DNA of 33,819 nt, from contig NZ_JAOQKI010000027.1 of the NCBI RefSeq assembly GCF_025567465.1, forward strand, positions 1 through 33,819, given 5' to 3'. The notes under the pieces are model-generated. The model had not been told where the DNA came from and ran no database searches. It worked only from the letters and a program-made list of their open reading frames with translations. Within the stretch, counting starts at the first letter, position 1; each line of letters starts with the position of its first letter. Positions 7,201 to 15,000 of the stretch are shown here, piece after piece. The stretch comes from Roseburia_C amylophila. GTDB taxonomy: Bacteria; Bacillota; Clostridia; Lachnospirales; Lachnospiraceae. A program made the position numbers and the translations under genes.

Positions 7201-7654
7201 TGGCTACACGCTGCATCTGTCCACCGGACATCTGGCTTGGTTTCTTGTGTAACTGGTTTCCAAGTCCCACCTGCTCTAATGCCGCAACGGCTCGTTTCTT
7301 CCGCTCTGCCTTACCGATACCGGAAATGGTCAATGCCAGTTCCACATTTGCAAGTACCGTCTGATGGGGAATCAGATTATAACTTTGAAACACAAAACCA
7401 ATGGTATGGTTCCGGTAAGAATCCCAATCCCTGTCCTTGTATTTCTTCGTGGATATTCCATTGATAATCAAATCTCCGCTATCATAACGGTCGAGTCCTC
7501 CGATTATATTAAGCAATGTGGTCTTTCCCGAACCGCTCGGCCCGAGGATTGCCACGAACTCATTATCCCTTAAATTTAAGCTGACATCATCCAGTGCCTT
7601 CTGCACCAGACTTCCGGTCTTATATTCCTTATAAATGTGTTGAATCTGAAGCAT
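4226..7654 (-). CDS. Fused ABC transporter ATPase-permease (MacB/FtsX type) with repeat-bearing extracellular domain
   Basis: A 1142-aa protein. Residues 1-230 form an ABC ATPase of the MacB/LolD kind: Walker A GPSGSGKT (38-45), signature MSGGQ (142-146), Walker B ILLADEP (162-168), and an H-loop in VTHNPE. A transmembrane helix (about 268-290) is followed by a roughly 730-residue extracytoplasmic domain. Three further helices end the protein, with the FtsX motif VLERRKEIGILRAIGASK between the first two. This is a type VII ABC architecture, which tends to act in envelope or peptide handling rather than simple import. Within the outer domain, about 685-868 holds three tandem copies of a 60-65-residue unit (G-Y-Q-x-Y near the start, Y-L-x-T-x-x-x-x-x-I near the end). 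The marR gene follows directly on the same strand. The substrate is unknown; bacitracin-like peptides, surface proteins or lipids are possible. Confidence 0.88.
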   Translation of the reverse strand: MLQIQHIYKEYKTGSLVQKALDDVSLNLRDNEFVAILGPSGSGKTTLLNIIGGLDRYDSGDLIINGISTKKYKDRDWDSYRNHTIGFVFQSYNLIPHQTVLANVELALTISGIGKAERKKRAVAALEQVGLGNQLHKKPSQMSGGQMQRVAIARALVNDPDILLADEPTGALDSDTSVQVMDLLKEVAKDRLVVMVTHNPELAEQYATRIVRLSDGKIRADSNPYEVDEAMLKEPEHKNMGKSSMSFLTALSLSFNNLKTKKARTLLTSFAGSIGIIGIALILSLSTGVNKYIKNVEEETLSEYPLQIQSTGFSLASMSLGMADSEKNTESDDGNAKTDKENSGDKVKVIKMVTNMFSTMASNDLEALKKYLDEGDSGIEQYTTAVEYTYNISPQIFKENEDGIRQVNPDKSFDAVGLGSSSGSNSLMSSMMSTDVFYEMPENSKLYEKQYDIKEGRWPENYNECVVVLTTNGGISDFMLYTLGLRDPLELDEMIQQFASEENIETPSDFGTYTYKDLVGIQFKLVNSADYYTYDEEYQVWKDKSDNEDFMKQLVADGEELTIVGVVQPAEGSNAASLNTGIAYPKSLTKHVAEESAKSEIVKQQLANPSVNVFTNEAFGEVDKENGFDMQSLFTVDSEALEKAFSFDESALNGLENSMGDMGSADLSGAFSMDASSMGQSISAEEMQAIAGSLLEGYQQYAKDNPQADYSNLSQYFMNYLNTEEARKILSDNIKEIITANGMVTITPEQIQSLIQQIMGGYQQYVIDHGYTDPEKFDEYLAEYLQTEEAQGIITAWASEIFTGSGNIEITQEQMQKLSSELFAGYQTYAQNNGLPDPAKLGDSFAAYLNTADGQQRIAAGLSNVMNVDAVQQQMMTAIQQYMQQAVTQMGNKLQSAMASGMQVDEEAFLNAFQINMNEDELTELLMSMGSATGTTYENNLKKLGYVDFAVPSGINIYPKDFESKEHVVEILDAYNNRMEKEGRDEQVITYTDMVGTLMSSVTDIVDIITYVLIAFVAISLVVSSIMIGVITYISVLERRKEIGILRAIGASKRNVSQVFNAETFIIGLCAGLIGIGFTLLLIIPVNAIIHNLANTTDVSAVLPVVPALVLILLSILLTLLGGLIPSKKASKSDPVTALRTE

Positions 7655-7802
7655 ATGATATTCTCTCGTTTTCCATTTCTTATTTTTCTATTTTACTTTT
7701 TCTTTCTCACTCTGTTTTTTATATTACCTTATTCCGAACATTTTTACATCTCACTTTCGAAAAATATCATGGTTTTCATAAAAATTTTAGAAAATGCATA
7801 AC

Positions 7803-7851
7803 AAAGAGGACTCTGTTTTCTGAGCTGCTGCCAGATTCCAGAATCCTCTTT
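7803..7851 (-). terminator. Hairpin terminator after the small membrane protein operon
   Basis: AAAGAGGACTCTG (7803-7815) pairs with CAGAATCCTCTTT (7839-7851) with one G-U-type mismatch. It lies just after the 47-aa gene. The T tract is weak on the minus strand (TTTGTT) and better on the plus strand (TTTTCTTT), where no gene needs it. The sequence 7655-7800 between it and the ABC gene is AT-rich and presumably holds the ABC promoter, which I could not place with confidence. Confidence 0.55.
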
Positions 7852-7861
7852 TCTTTATCTT

Positions 7862-8005
7862 CTAATCAAATAATCCAATGTGATATTTTACCTTCCGGCA
7901 AATCTTCCATACCAGAAGTACCGGCATTGCCAGTACCAGATAAGCACAGGAAAGAATTCCTACTCCACCACCTAAGATTATCATAATCCAGATAAAAATA
8001 TTCAT
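7862..8005 (-). CDS. 47-aa single-pass membrane protein
   Basis: A short reading frame, MNIFIWIMII at the start and VKYHIGLFD at the end, preceded by GAGGTG at a good distance from ATG 8005. The first 33 residues are one long hydrophobic stretch containing GGGVG. A basic tail (WKICRKVKYH) predicts an N-out/C-in helix. It follows the 146-aa membrane protein by 33 bp on the same strand and is followed by a hairpin terminator, so the two form an operon. I do not recognise the family. Confidence 0.6.
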   Translation of the reverse strand: MNIFIWIMIILGGGVGILSCAYLVLAMPVLLVWKICRKVKYHIGLFD

Positions 8006-8038
8006 TTCTTACACCTCGCATATTATTATTTTATGTAT

Positions 8039-8479
8039 TTAATATGCGGGTGCCAATGCTTCCTTCTTTCCGTCCGCCTTCCGCTCAAACCTTGCTAACA
8101 TCAGGCTCCTTAGTACATTATCGCCATGCTTCTTCCGGTTCCTCTGAATGCGTCCCATAAAAAGCTGTGGCAGTACCACCAACAGCAGCCAGAACATCAT
8201 TCCAATATTTCTCCTATGGTTCGCCAGTCTACCGCTGCAGCCTAGTGTCAATGCCGCAATGCCTGTATTCTGCATCTGCTCCTCTCTGGATAACATCTTA
8301 TCCGGAGTATCTAAAAGACGGACATTCTTTAATTCTATGTAATTTACTGCAAAGGCTTCTTTCTCTGTCGGGGAAACCTGTTCTGTTCTGGTGGATGCGC
8401 CTGCAATGGCTATCAGAAACAGGATGCTCCACAGCAGTGCCAAATGCCTGATTATCTTTTTCCGATACATCTGTCTCAT
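8039..8479 (-). CDS. Membrane protein of unknown function (146 aa)
   Basis: Starts MRQMYRKKII with AAGGTAAGGA before it. A signal-anchor-like helix (about 11-28) is followed by an external segment of some 60 residues, a second helix near 92-109 (MMFWLLLVVLPQLF) and a basic cytoplasmic tail (RIQRNRKKHGD...RFERKADGKK). One Cys (in LGCSGR) lies in the external part. It has a near-consensus promoter and is followed by the 47-aa membrane protein. No family is recognised and no catalytic motif is visible. Confidence 0.7.
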   Translation of the reverse strand: MRQMYRKKIIRHLALLWSILFLIAIAGASTRTEQVSPTEKEAFAVNYIELKNVRLLDTPDKMLSREEQMQNTGIAALTLGCSGRLANHRRNIGMMFWLLLVVLPQLFMGRIQRNRKKHGDNVLRSLMLARFERKADGKKEALAPAY

Positions 8480-8501
8480 TCCTTACCTTGTGATTAAGCT
8501 T

Positions 8502-8530
8502 AGTATATGTCGCAGGACAGCTTCCGTCAA
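8502..8530 (-). promoter_or_regulatory. Sigma-A promoter of the two-gene membrane protein operon
   Basis: TTGACG (8525-8530) and TATACT (8502-8507) with exactly 17 bp between them, about 23 bp upstream of the ATG at 8479. Confidence 0.75.
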
Positions 8531-8579
8531 GAGTTGATGCAGCCAGATGGGCTAAGGACAGAGAGAAAAATACAAGCAC

Positions 8580-9017
8580 AAATTTGCAGCCGGTGTCCAG
8601 GAAGAAATTTTTGATGAAATGCGTTATCGTTCTTGAAAGTGTTTTTTCTGATAATAAATTGTCTTTCCACTGCTTTGACTGCTCACCCCATCTGTCCGTC
8701 GGAAGCGGATGCGAACTGGAATCTGCAAGGGCACATAAGAATTTCGATATTGTGTTTGATTTCGGCTGGCAACCGGCGCAAATTCACATCCGTGTTCAAT
8801 TGCGCCTCACTGGCACATCCCTGTGCCAGTGTTGCCGGTTACAGACGAAATTCTAAGAGCCCTTGTGCAGATTCCGATAATGCATCCGTACTCCGACGGA
8901 CAGACGGGGCGAGATGTCAAACATTGGAAAGACTATTTTAATATAGAAAGAAAAAACACTTTCTTAGAACGGTCGCATTTTAGCAGCTTGCTTCTACCCG
9001 GACACCGGCGCAAATTT
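8580..9017. repeat. 438-bp imperfect palindrome (giant hairpin or MITE-like element)
   Basis: The two halves are imperfect inverted copies over their whole length. Matching segments, outermost first: AAATTTGC 8580-8587 with 9010-9017; GCCGGTGTCC 8589-8598 with 9000-9009; GAAAGTGTTTTTTCT 8635-8649 with 8949-8963; an 18-bp block 8686-8703 with 8892-8909 (one wobble); GGAATCTGCA...AGGG 8718-8731 with 8860-8875; AATTTCG 8740-8746 with 8846-8852; AACCGGC 8771-8777 with 8834-8840. The centre is CACTGGCACA-TCCC-TGTGCCAGTG (8808-8831). The left arm holds an extra internal hairpin (GGCGCAAATT...AATTGCGCC, 8775-8806). No convincing gene lies inside. It ends 4 bp before the P-type ATPase stop codon and begins about 50 bp upstream of the next promoter. 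No target-site duplication is evident. Confidence 0.85.
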
Positions 9018-9020
9018 GGC

Positions 9021-11657
9021 TTATTTCTTTAACTCTCTCACTCCTCTGACCATCTGGATGACAACGGTCGGAAGTGCTGCCAGCAGAATAATCTCAATCA
9101 CAGCAGGACAGGACAATGATTCTACTGAAAATAACCCCCGCAGCGGCGGTACAAAAAGCACCAGTCCCAGCAGCACGCTTCCAGACACAAATGCAAGGAT
9201 ACTGTATGGATTTCCGGTAAAGCCCAATGCAAAAATGGTCTTGTTTCCACGACAGTTAAATCCATGGAAAAGACGTGCCAATGTCAGTGTTGCAAATGCC
9301 ATAGTGGATGCCATTGCCGCACCTTTTCCATTTCCGATATAAAATGCTGCCATGGTGGATGCCGCAATGCATAAGCCCTGCAACATAATTCGCCGGAATG
9401 TCTCTCCAGATAAAATTCCTTCCGATGCCTGCCTTGGTTTTTCTTCCAATAAACTTGCATCCTGCGGTTCCACGCCAATGGCAATTGCCGGAAGGGAATC
9501 TGTCAGCAGGTTAATAAACAGTAAATGCACCGGAGCAAATGGAACCGGAAGCCCCAAAAGGGATGTATACAATACAGATAAAATTCCTGCCATGTTGCCG
9601 GAAAGTAAAAATAAAATAGCATTTTTTATATTACGGTAAATGTTTCTTCCGTTCGTTACTGCTTTAATAATCGTAGCAAAGTTATCATCTGTTAATATCA
9701 TGGCTGCCGCATCCTTTGCCACTTCCGTTCCGGTTATTCCCATGGCTACTCCGATGTCTGCCTGCTTTAATGCCGGTGCATCATTTACACCGTCTCCGGT
9801 CATGGAAACGATATTGCCCTTCTTCTGCCAGGCTTTTACAATCCGTATCTTATGCTCCGGTGACACTCTCGCATAAACAGATATTTTATCAATCTTTTCT
9901 TCCAGTTCTTTTTCCGGGCAGGCATCCAGCTCTGTTCCGGTTAATGCCAGGTCCCCCTCTTCATAGATTCCAATACGCTTTGCAATCGCAACGGCTGTGA
10001 TTTTGTGATCTCCGGTAATCATTACGGTACGGATTCCCGCCCGCTTCGCATCTGCTACTGCCTGTATGGATTCTTCCCTTGGCGGGTCTGCCATGGCAGC
10101 TAATCCTAAAAAGGTAAGTCCATTTTCCTTTTCCACCGTCAGTTCTCCCCCGGACTTCTTACATGCAAATGCCAGTACCCTGAGTCCATTTTCAGAAAAA
10201 TGCTGATTCTGCTTCTGGATTTTTGCGATTTCTACATTATCCATCGGTCTTATCTCTTCTTCATATGCCACATTTATGCAACGGTTTAAAAGGACATCTA
10301 CTGCTCCTTTTGTAAAAATAATTTCTTCTTCGCCATGCAGCCGGTATTTACTGCTCATGCATTTCCGTTCAGAATCAAATGGAATTTCTTCTAATCTCGG
10401 AATCATATTTCGAATCGTCTCTTCCTGTATGGTAAGCTGCCCTACATTTTCCGTTCTGTCCTGATTCAGGCGGACTTCGTGGAACATTTCCAACAGGGCA
10501 GATTCTGTCGGATCTCCCAGTACTTTTCCATCCGTTATGCTGGCATCATTATTTAAAATAGCATTGTATAAAAAAAGCCTTTGCAGGCTGGACTCCAAGG
10601 TCAGCTCATCCGGTTTACAAGTCATACCATTCAGATAAACCTCTTCCACATGCATCTTATTCTGTGTCAGTGTTCCCGTCTTATCGGAGCAGATTACCGA
10701 TACACAGCCTAAGCTTTCCACAGCTTTTAATTCTTTGACAATGGCGTGCTCCTTTGCCATTCTCCTGCTTCCCATTGCCTGCACAATTGTAACAATGGAG
10801 CCTAATGCTTCCGGTATTGCCGCTACTGCCAGTGCAACAGCAAACATCATGGCATCAATGACCGGCATCTTCCGGTAAATGCCAAGACAAAAGACCAGTG
10901 CACAGATTGCCATAATCAGTATTGCCAGCTTTTTGCTGAAAGAATCAAGACTTATCTGAAGCGGAGTCTTCCGCTCCTTCGTCTGATTCATCAACCCGGC
11001 AATCTTTCCTAATTCCGTCTCCATTCCTGTTGCTGTTACAAGTACCTCCGCTCTTCCATATGTTACAAAGCTTCCGGAAAATACCATATTTTTCCGGTCT
11101 GCCAACGGTACTTCTTCCGGCAATACTTCTTCATTTTTTTCTACATTGGCAGACTCTCCTGTCAGTGAGCCTTCATTGACCTGCAGGGAATAATTGCGAA
11201 GAATTCTTCCGTCTGCCACAATCATGTCCCCTGCTTCTAAGATTACATAATCCCCGGGCACAATCTCTTTAGATGCAATCTCCTGACGTTTTCCATCCCG
11301 GATAACCCGGGCCGCTGGTGCCGCCAAATCCTTCAAACTATCCAGTGATTTTTCTGCCTTCCTATACTGTATCGTACCAAGAACAGCATTCATAAGTAAT
11401 ACCAGAAAAATTACGATGGTACTCTCGGTATTTCCGGAAAACATGGAAATAATTGCTGCAATAATCAGGATTATTACCATCAAGTCACAAAACTGGCTTA
11501 AAAACACCTGCAGCAGACTCTTATGTCTGCCCTCGCTCAGCCGGTTTTCGCCTGTCTCTTTTCGTATTCTTTCTACTTCTTCTTCTGTTAATCCTTTTTC
11601 CCGAAAGCCAAACATTTCTTCCAACTGCTCTTTCGTACAATTCCAATATGCTTTCAT
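9021..11657 (-). CDS. P2-type cation-transporting ATPase (Ca2+-ATPase-like)
   Basis: An 878-aa protein of normal length for bacterial PMCA/SERCA-like pumps. The cation ATPase N-domain comes first (1-60), then the actuator with TGES (166-169). The M4 motif IPEALGSIVT (281-290) and the phosphorylation site CSDKTGT (Asp325) follow. The nucleotide-binding domain contains FTKGAVDVLL, and the hinge has MTGDGVNDAPALKQADIGVAMG. M6 has NLLTDSLPAIAIG. The pump exports or exchanges a divalent cation using ATP. The M4 motif is PEALGS rather than the PEGLPA of eukaryotic SERCA, while the M6 N-x-x-T-D motif is kept. Calcium is therefore likely but not proven. AGGAGG precedes the start. The 438-bp palindrome begins 4 bp past the stop and would form the 3' end of the mRNA. 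Confidence 0.92.
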   Translation of the reverse strand: MKAYWNCTKEQLEEMFGFREKGLTEEEVERIRKETGENRLSEGRHKSLLQVFLSQFCDLMVIILIIAAIISMFSGNTESTIVIFLVLLMNAVLGTIQYRKAEKSLDSLKDLAAPAARVIRDGKRQEIASKEIVPGDYVILEAGDMIVADGRILRNYSLQVNEGSLTGESANVEKNEEVLPEEVPLADRKNMVFSGSFVTYGRAEVLVTATGMETELGKIAGLMNQTKERKTPLQISLDSFSKKLAILIMAICALVFCLGIYRKMPVIDAMMFAVALAVAAIPEALGSIVTIVQAMGSRRMAKEHAIVKELKAVESLGCVSVICSDKTGTLTQNKMHVEEVYLNGMTCKPDELTLESSLQRLFLYNAILNNDASITDGKVLGDPTESALLEMFHEVRLNQDRTENVGQLTIQEETIRNMIPRLEEIPFDSERKCMSSKYRLHGEEEIIFTKGAVDVLLNRCINVAYEEEIRPMDNVEIAKIQKQNQHFSENGLRVLAFACKKSGGELTVEKENGLTFLGLAAMADPPREESIQAVADAKRAGIRTVMITGDHKITAVAIAKRIGIYEEGDLALTGTELDACPEKELEEKIDKISVYARVSPEHKIRIVKAWQKKGNIVSMTGDGVNDAPALKQADIGVAMGITGTEVAKDAAAMILTDDNFATIIKAVTNGRNIYRNIKNAILFLLSGNMAGILSVLYTSLLGLPVPFAPVHLLFINLLTDSLPAIAIGVEPQDASLLEEKPRQASEGILSGETFRRIMLQGLCIAASTMAAFYIGNGKGAAMASTMAFATLTLARLFHGFNCRGNKTIFALGFTGNPYSILAFVSGSVLLGLVLFVPPLRGLFSVESLSCPAVIEIILLAALPTVVIQMVRGVRELKK

Positions 11658-11710
11658 ATACGCTTAACCTCCTGCTTTTTATGTTACCGGGTATCAACTA
11701 TGCGCAACAA

Positions 11711-11732
11711 AGAATGTGCCTTGGCACATTCT
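11711..11732. repeat. Perfect 10-bp-arm hairpin inside the hairpin-rich gap
   Basis: AGAATGTGCC-TT-GGCACATTCT, flanked by GCGCAACA on the left and CGCGCC on the right. The layout (CAAC, a hairpin ending in TTCTCG or TTTCTCG, then CGCG) parallels the extragenic repeat near 570 and 33588, so this may be a diverged copy. A small hairpin GTCGCTTGCGAC follows at 11747-11758. Confidence 0.5.
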
Positions 11733-11803
11733 CGCGCCTGCGGCGGTCGCTTGCGACATCTACCTTATACGCCGCAGTGTGTATCCTCGCGGAGCGTTTT
11801 TTA

Positions 11804-11831
11804 CTTTACAGGAAAGCAATTTCCTGTAAAG
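11804..11831. other. Perfect 12-bp-arm hairpin without a T tract
   Basis: CTTTACAGGAAA (11804-11815) and TTTCCTGTAAAG (11820-11831) around a GCAA loop, lying immediately downstream (minus sense) of the terminator's T run. It has A runs on both sides and so is not a standard terminator on either strand. Confidence 0.5.
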
Positions 11832-11889
11832 CAAAAAAGGAACGAGCACTTTTACCGCATCAAAATAATACGGTAAAAGTCTCGTTCCT
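11832..11889 (-). terminator. Strong terminator of the GGDEF-EAL gene
   Basis: On the minus strand AGGAACGAG plus ACTTTTACCG (11889-11871) pairs with CGGTAAAAGT and CTCGTTCCT (11857-11838) with a single bulge, a stem of about 19 bp, followed by TTTTTT. It lies about 130 bp past the stop codon at 12019. Confidence 0.8.
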
Positions 11890-11927
11890 CTGCAGTGTAT
11901 ATTCCGGTTATCCCTCTTCAGATAACG

Positions 11928-11986
11928 TGATGACGAAAAATACAACACCGGCTATCCGGTGCGAACTACTCCCTGATACGTCATCA
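11928..11986. other. Nested inverted repeats in the 3' region of the GGDEF-EAL gene
   Basis: TGATGACG (11928-11935) matches CGTCATCA (11979-11986), enclosing CACCGG (11946-11951) and CCGGTG (11956-11961). This two-level stem lies between the stop codon and the strong terminator. I could not match it to a known riboswitch, including the cyclic-di-GMP ones. Confidence 0.4.
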
Positions 11987-12018
11987 TCATAACATATACC
12001 TTTTTTCTCCGTCAATGC

Positions 12019-15000
12019 CTATTTTTCTGACTCTTCCCAGTAACAATAGGTATCCTTTCCTTTATGCTTTGCTGTATACAAAGCTTTATCTGCCTGCCTG
12101 ATACTATCTTCATAGTTATAGCTGTCTTTTCTAATCAGGGTGATTCCAACACTACAGGATACCGGAGTCGGAAGCTTCTCCCGCAGCTGTTCCTGCATCC
12201 GTGCGAGTCTCTTATCCAAGGTTTTCTTTGAGCCAAATCCTTTAAACAATACTACAAATTCATCCCCACCAAGTCTTCCTATATAATCGGTACGGCGGAA
12301 GCTTTCATGAATGGTATCCACAAAAGTACGCAATACTTTATCTCCATATGGATGTCCCTTGGTATCGTTAATCTGTTTAAAATTATCAATATCCAATATA
12401 AGAAGTGCACACACTTCCCCTTTCTTTGCTTCTTCTAATACATAATGGCTGGTATATTGTTCAAATATCCGCCGGTTCAGTACGTTCGTCAACGGATCGG
12501 TATTGGCTGCACGCTCTTGTTCCTGCTGACGGCGTTTCTGTCCATCTATATCCTTAAGATACAGCAGTGCATACATATTTTCTGTTACCTGCTCCTGAAA
12601 TACATGTACGGTAAGCTCCATCCAGTGGTAACTTCCTCTTGCCATCCTTCTGCGAAGCTGATAATTCACAGTAGCCGTTCCACTGTTATAATTATAAACC
12701 ATCTTTTCCTGCTCTAATACATCATAGCATCCAACCTGGTCTTCCTCTAATACCAGTTCATCAATATGACGGTTGAAAACCTTCATATAATTTAATGCTT
12801 CCCGCTCGCCCTCTGCTACGTAATCTTTCCAGAGTCCACCACTGCTTTGAATCTTACCATTACTCAGGTCTACCTCAGCATATGCCACGGTCTCCGACAG
12901 CATTGCCTGATAAAAGTCCTCTCTCTGTAAATATTTTAACTGGATATTCTGATGATCTTCAATCTGATAAATAGTAACTATCCTCAAATTTTCATCCTGT
13001 TTCTGGTCTCCAATTTTACAGATATCCAGACGGAACCATTCAAACTCATCCTGTTTGTTTTTTAAAAGAATTTCTAATACCTGATCCTCTTTTCCATATT
13101 CTACGCCGGTAAATGCTGCATGAAATACATCCCGGAAATGAGGATGTACCATTCCATCCTCCCAGCTTTCCGGAAATCCAACCTCTTTTAGCTGATTGCC
13201 CTTTAACATAGAACGATTTGTATGGAAATAAATGGTATGTTTCTTCTCATTATATTCCATACGTTCATATTCCTGACTCTTTAAAAATTTTTTCCGAATC
13301 ATATCATTATTAATGCGATGATATCCTTTTAATGTATAGACACCATTTTCCTGATGACCAAGCACTCCAACGCAGCGTACTGTCACTTTTCCACGTTCCG
13401 GATGATTCCAGGTATATTCCATCTCGATAATCTTTCCGGTTGTGATAATATCATGTAATGCATTCTGTACATAATCGTAATAACCATCACTGATGTTATC
13501 ATACCAGAACCTGAAATATTCCTCGCTGTTCATAATGTCGTCTATGCCCAGAATGCTGCGCATGCTCTTATCCACATACAGACGGTTCTTTCCATTGACA
13601 GTATCCAGTTCCAGCGTCCACAGTCCCAGTTTTACAGACTGTAATATATTTTCCTCCTTCAGCATACCCGTCATACGGGCTATCATCTCACTCTTTACAT
13701 CCATCATTCCGTCACGAATCAGTATATTTGAAATAAAAGGACGTATTCTGGCAAGAAAAGTCTTATCATTTGGGCGGTATTTCGGATTATCCACACCAAT
13801 AAATCCAAATAAATGACCTTCATTTAACAATGGAAGAAGCATCAGCCTGCGTATTTCCTGATGCACTAATATTTTCCACAAATCCGGTGCTGACTCCCGA
13901 TACATATCCACATCTTTGATAATAACCGGTCTGTCTTCCTTCAGACTGCCAATCACCAGTTTTACCCGGTCACCCGGTACCGATGCCAGATAAAGCTGCT
14001 GGCTCTGAATCTCATTTTCACACCACTCACAGACATTACTCCAGCTATCTGCCTCTTTGGAATATAAAAAGATATAGCAGCGGTCTGCCTGATAAAATTC
14101 CCCGGTATGATGAAGAAGTTCACTGATGATATCAGCTTCATTTTCTTTTTCTTTCGCCTCTTCCAAGGCTTTCACAATGCCCTTTTCCACTTCTAACTGT
14201 TCTTCCAGCCTGCTCATGGAAATATTGATGGTATTCATGTCAATACCTATCTGAAGGCGTGCTGCCTTATTGCCCCAGTTTACTAATTTATCCTTCATCA
14301 ACATCTGGGTTCCTAAGAATTCATTATTTGCATATCTGGTCAAAAACTTCTTATGCTTTAATTTTGCCATATTACAATCTGGGCACGGTTCTTCCCTGCC
14401 CTCTAATACCTGATAACATTTCTTGCCGGCATAATCACTGACGCCGCTGATTCGTTGTCCGGCAGAATTCATATAATATAACTCATAGCTTTCCGCATCT
14501 ATGACATAGACCATCTCTTCTAACTGGTCTAATATCGCTTTATAATCGGTACCGTCTCCTGCTTCCGGCAGAATCACTGTACTATTCCCACAATCTTCCT
14601 GCCACCGTTCTTCCTCTACATGTCCAAAAATATACTGTTTTTCAAACAGCTCTTCTTCAATCGGTTTACTGAAATAGAACCCCTGTAAAACTTCAGGTGC
14701 AAGCTCTGCAAGTGTCTGTAATTCCTCCGGTGTTTCTACCCCTTCACATACTACCCGGATCTGTGCACTTCTTGCCAGTTCCAAAATATTACGAAGAAGC
14801 CGGTAATTGTATGCACTCATATTAATCCGGCTGACAAAGCAGCGGTCAATTTTAATCTCATCAATTGCCAGACTCTTAAGATAACTTAAGCTGGAATATC
14901 CGGTTCCAAAATCATCCATGGAAATCTGTATACCACGCTTGCCCCACTGATAAAATAACTGATTGTATTTGGTATAATCCTGTAACTGCATGCTTTCTGT

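Noticed and set aside
8584..8941. Two short plus-strand frames inside the 438-bp palindrome
   Set aside because: No ribosome sites, no similarity to known proteins, and the palindromic structure explains the sequence.
11891..12018. Cyclic-di-GMP riboswitch next to the GGDEF-EAL gene
   Set aside because: The region is downstream of the gene, and I could not find the conserved GEMM core or tetraloop-receptor elements.
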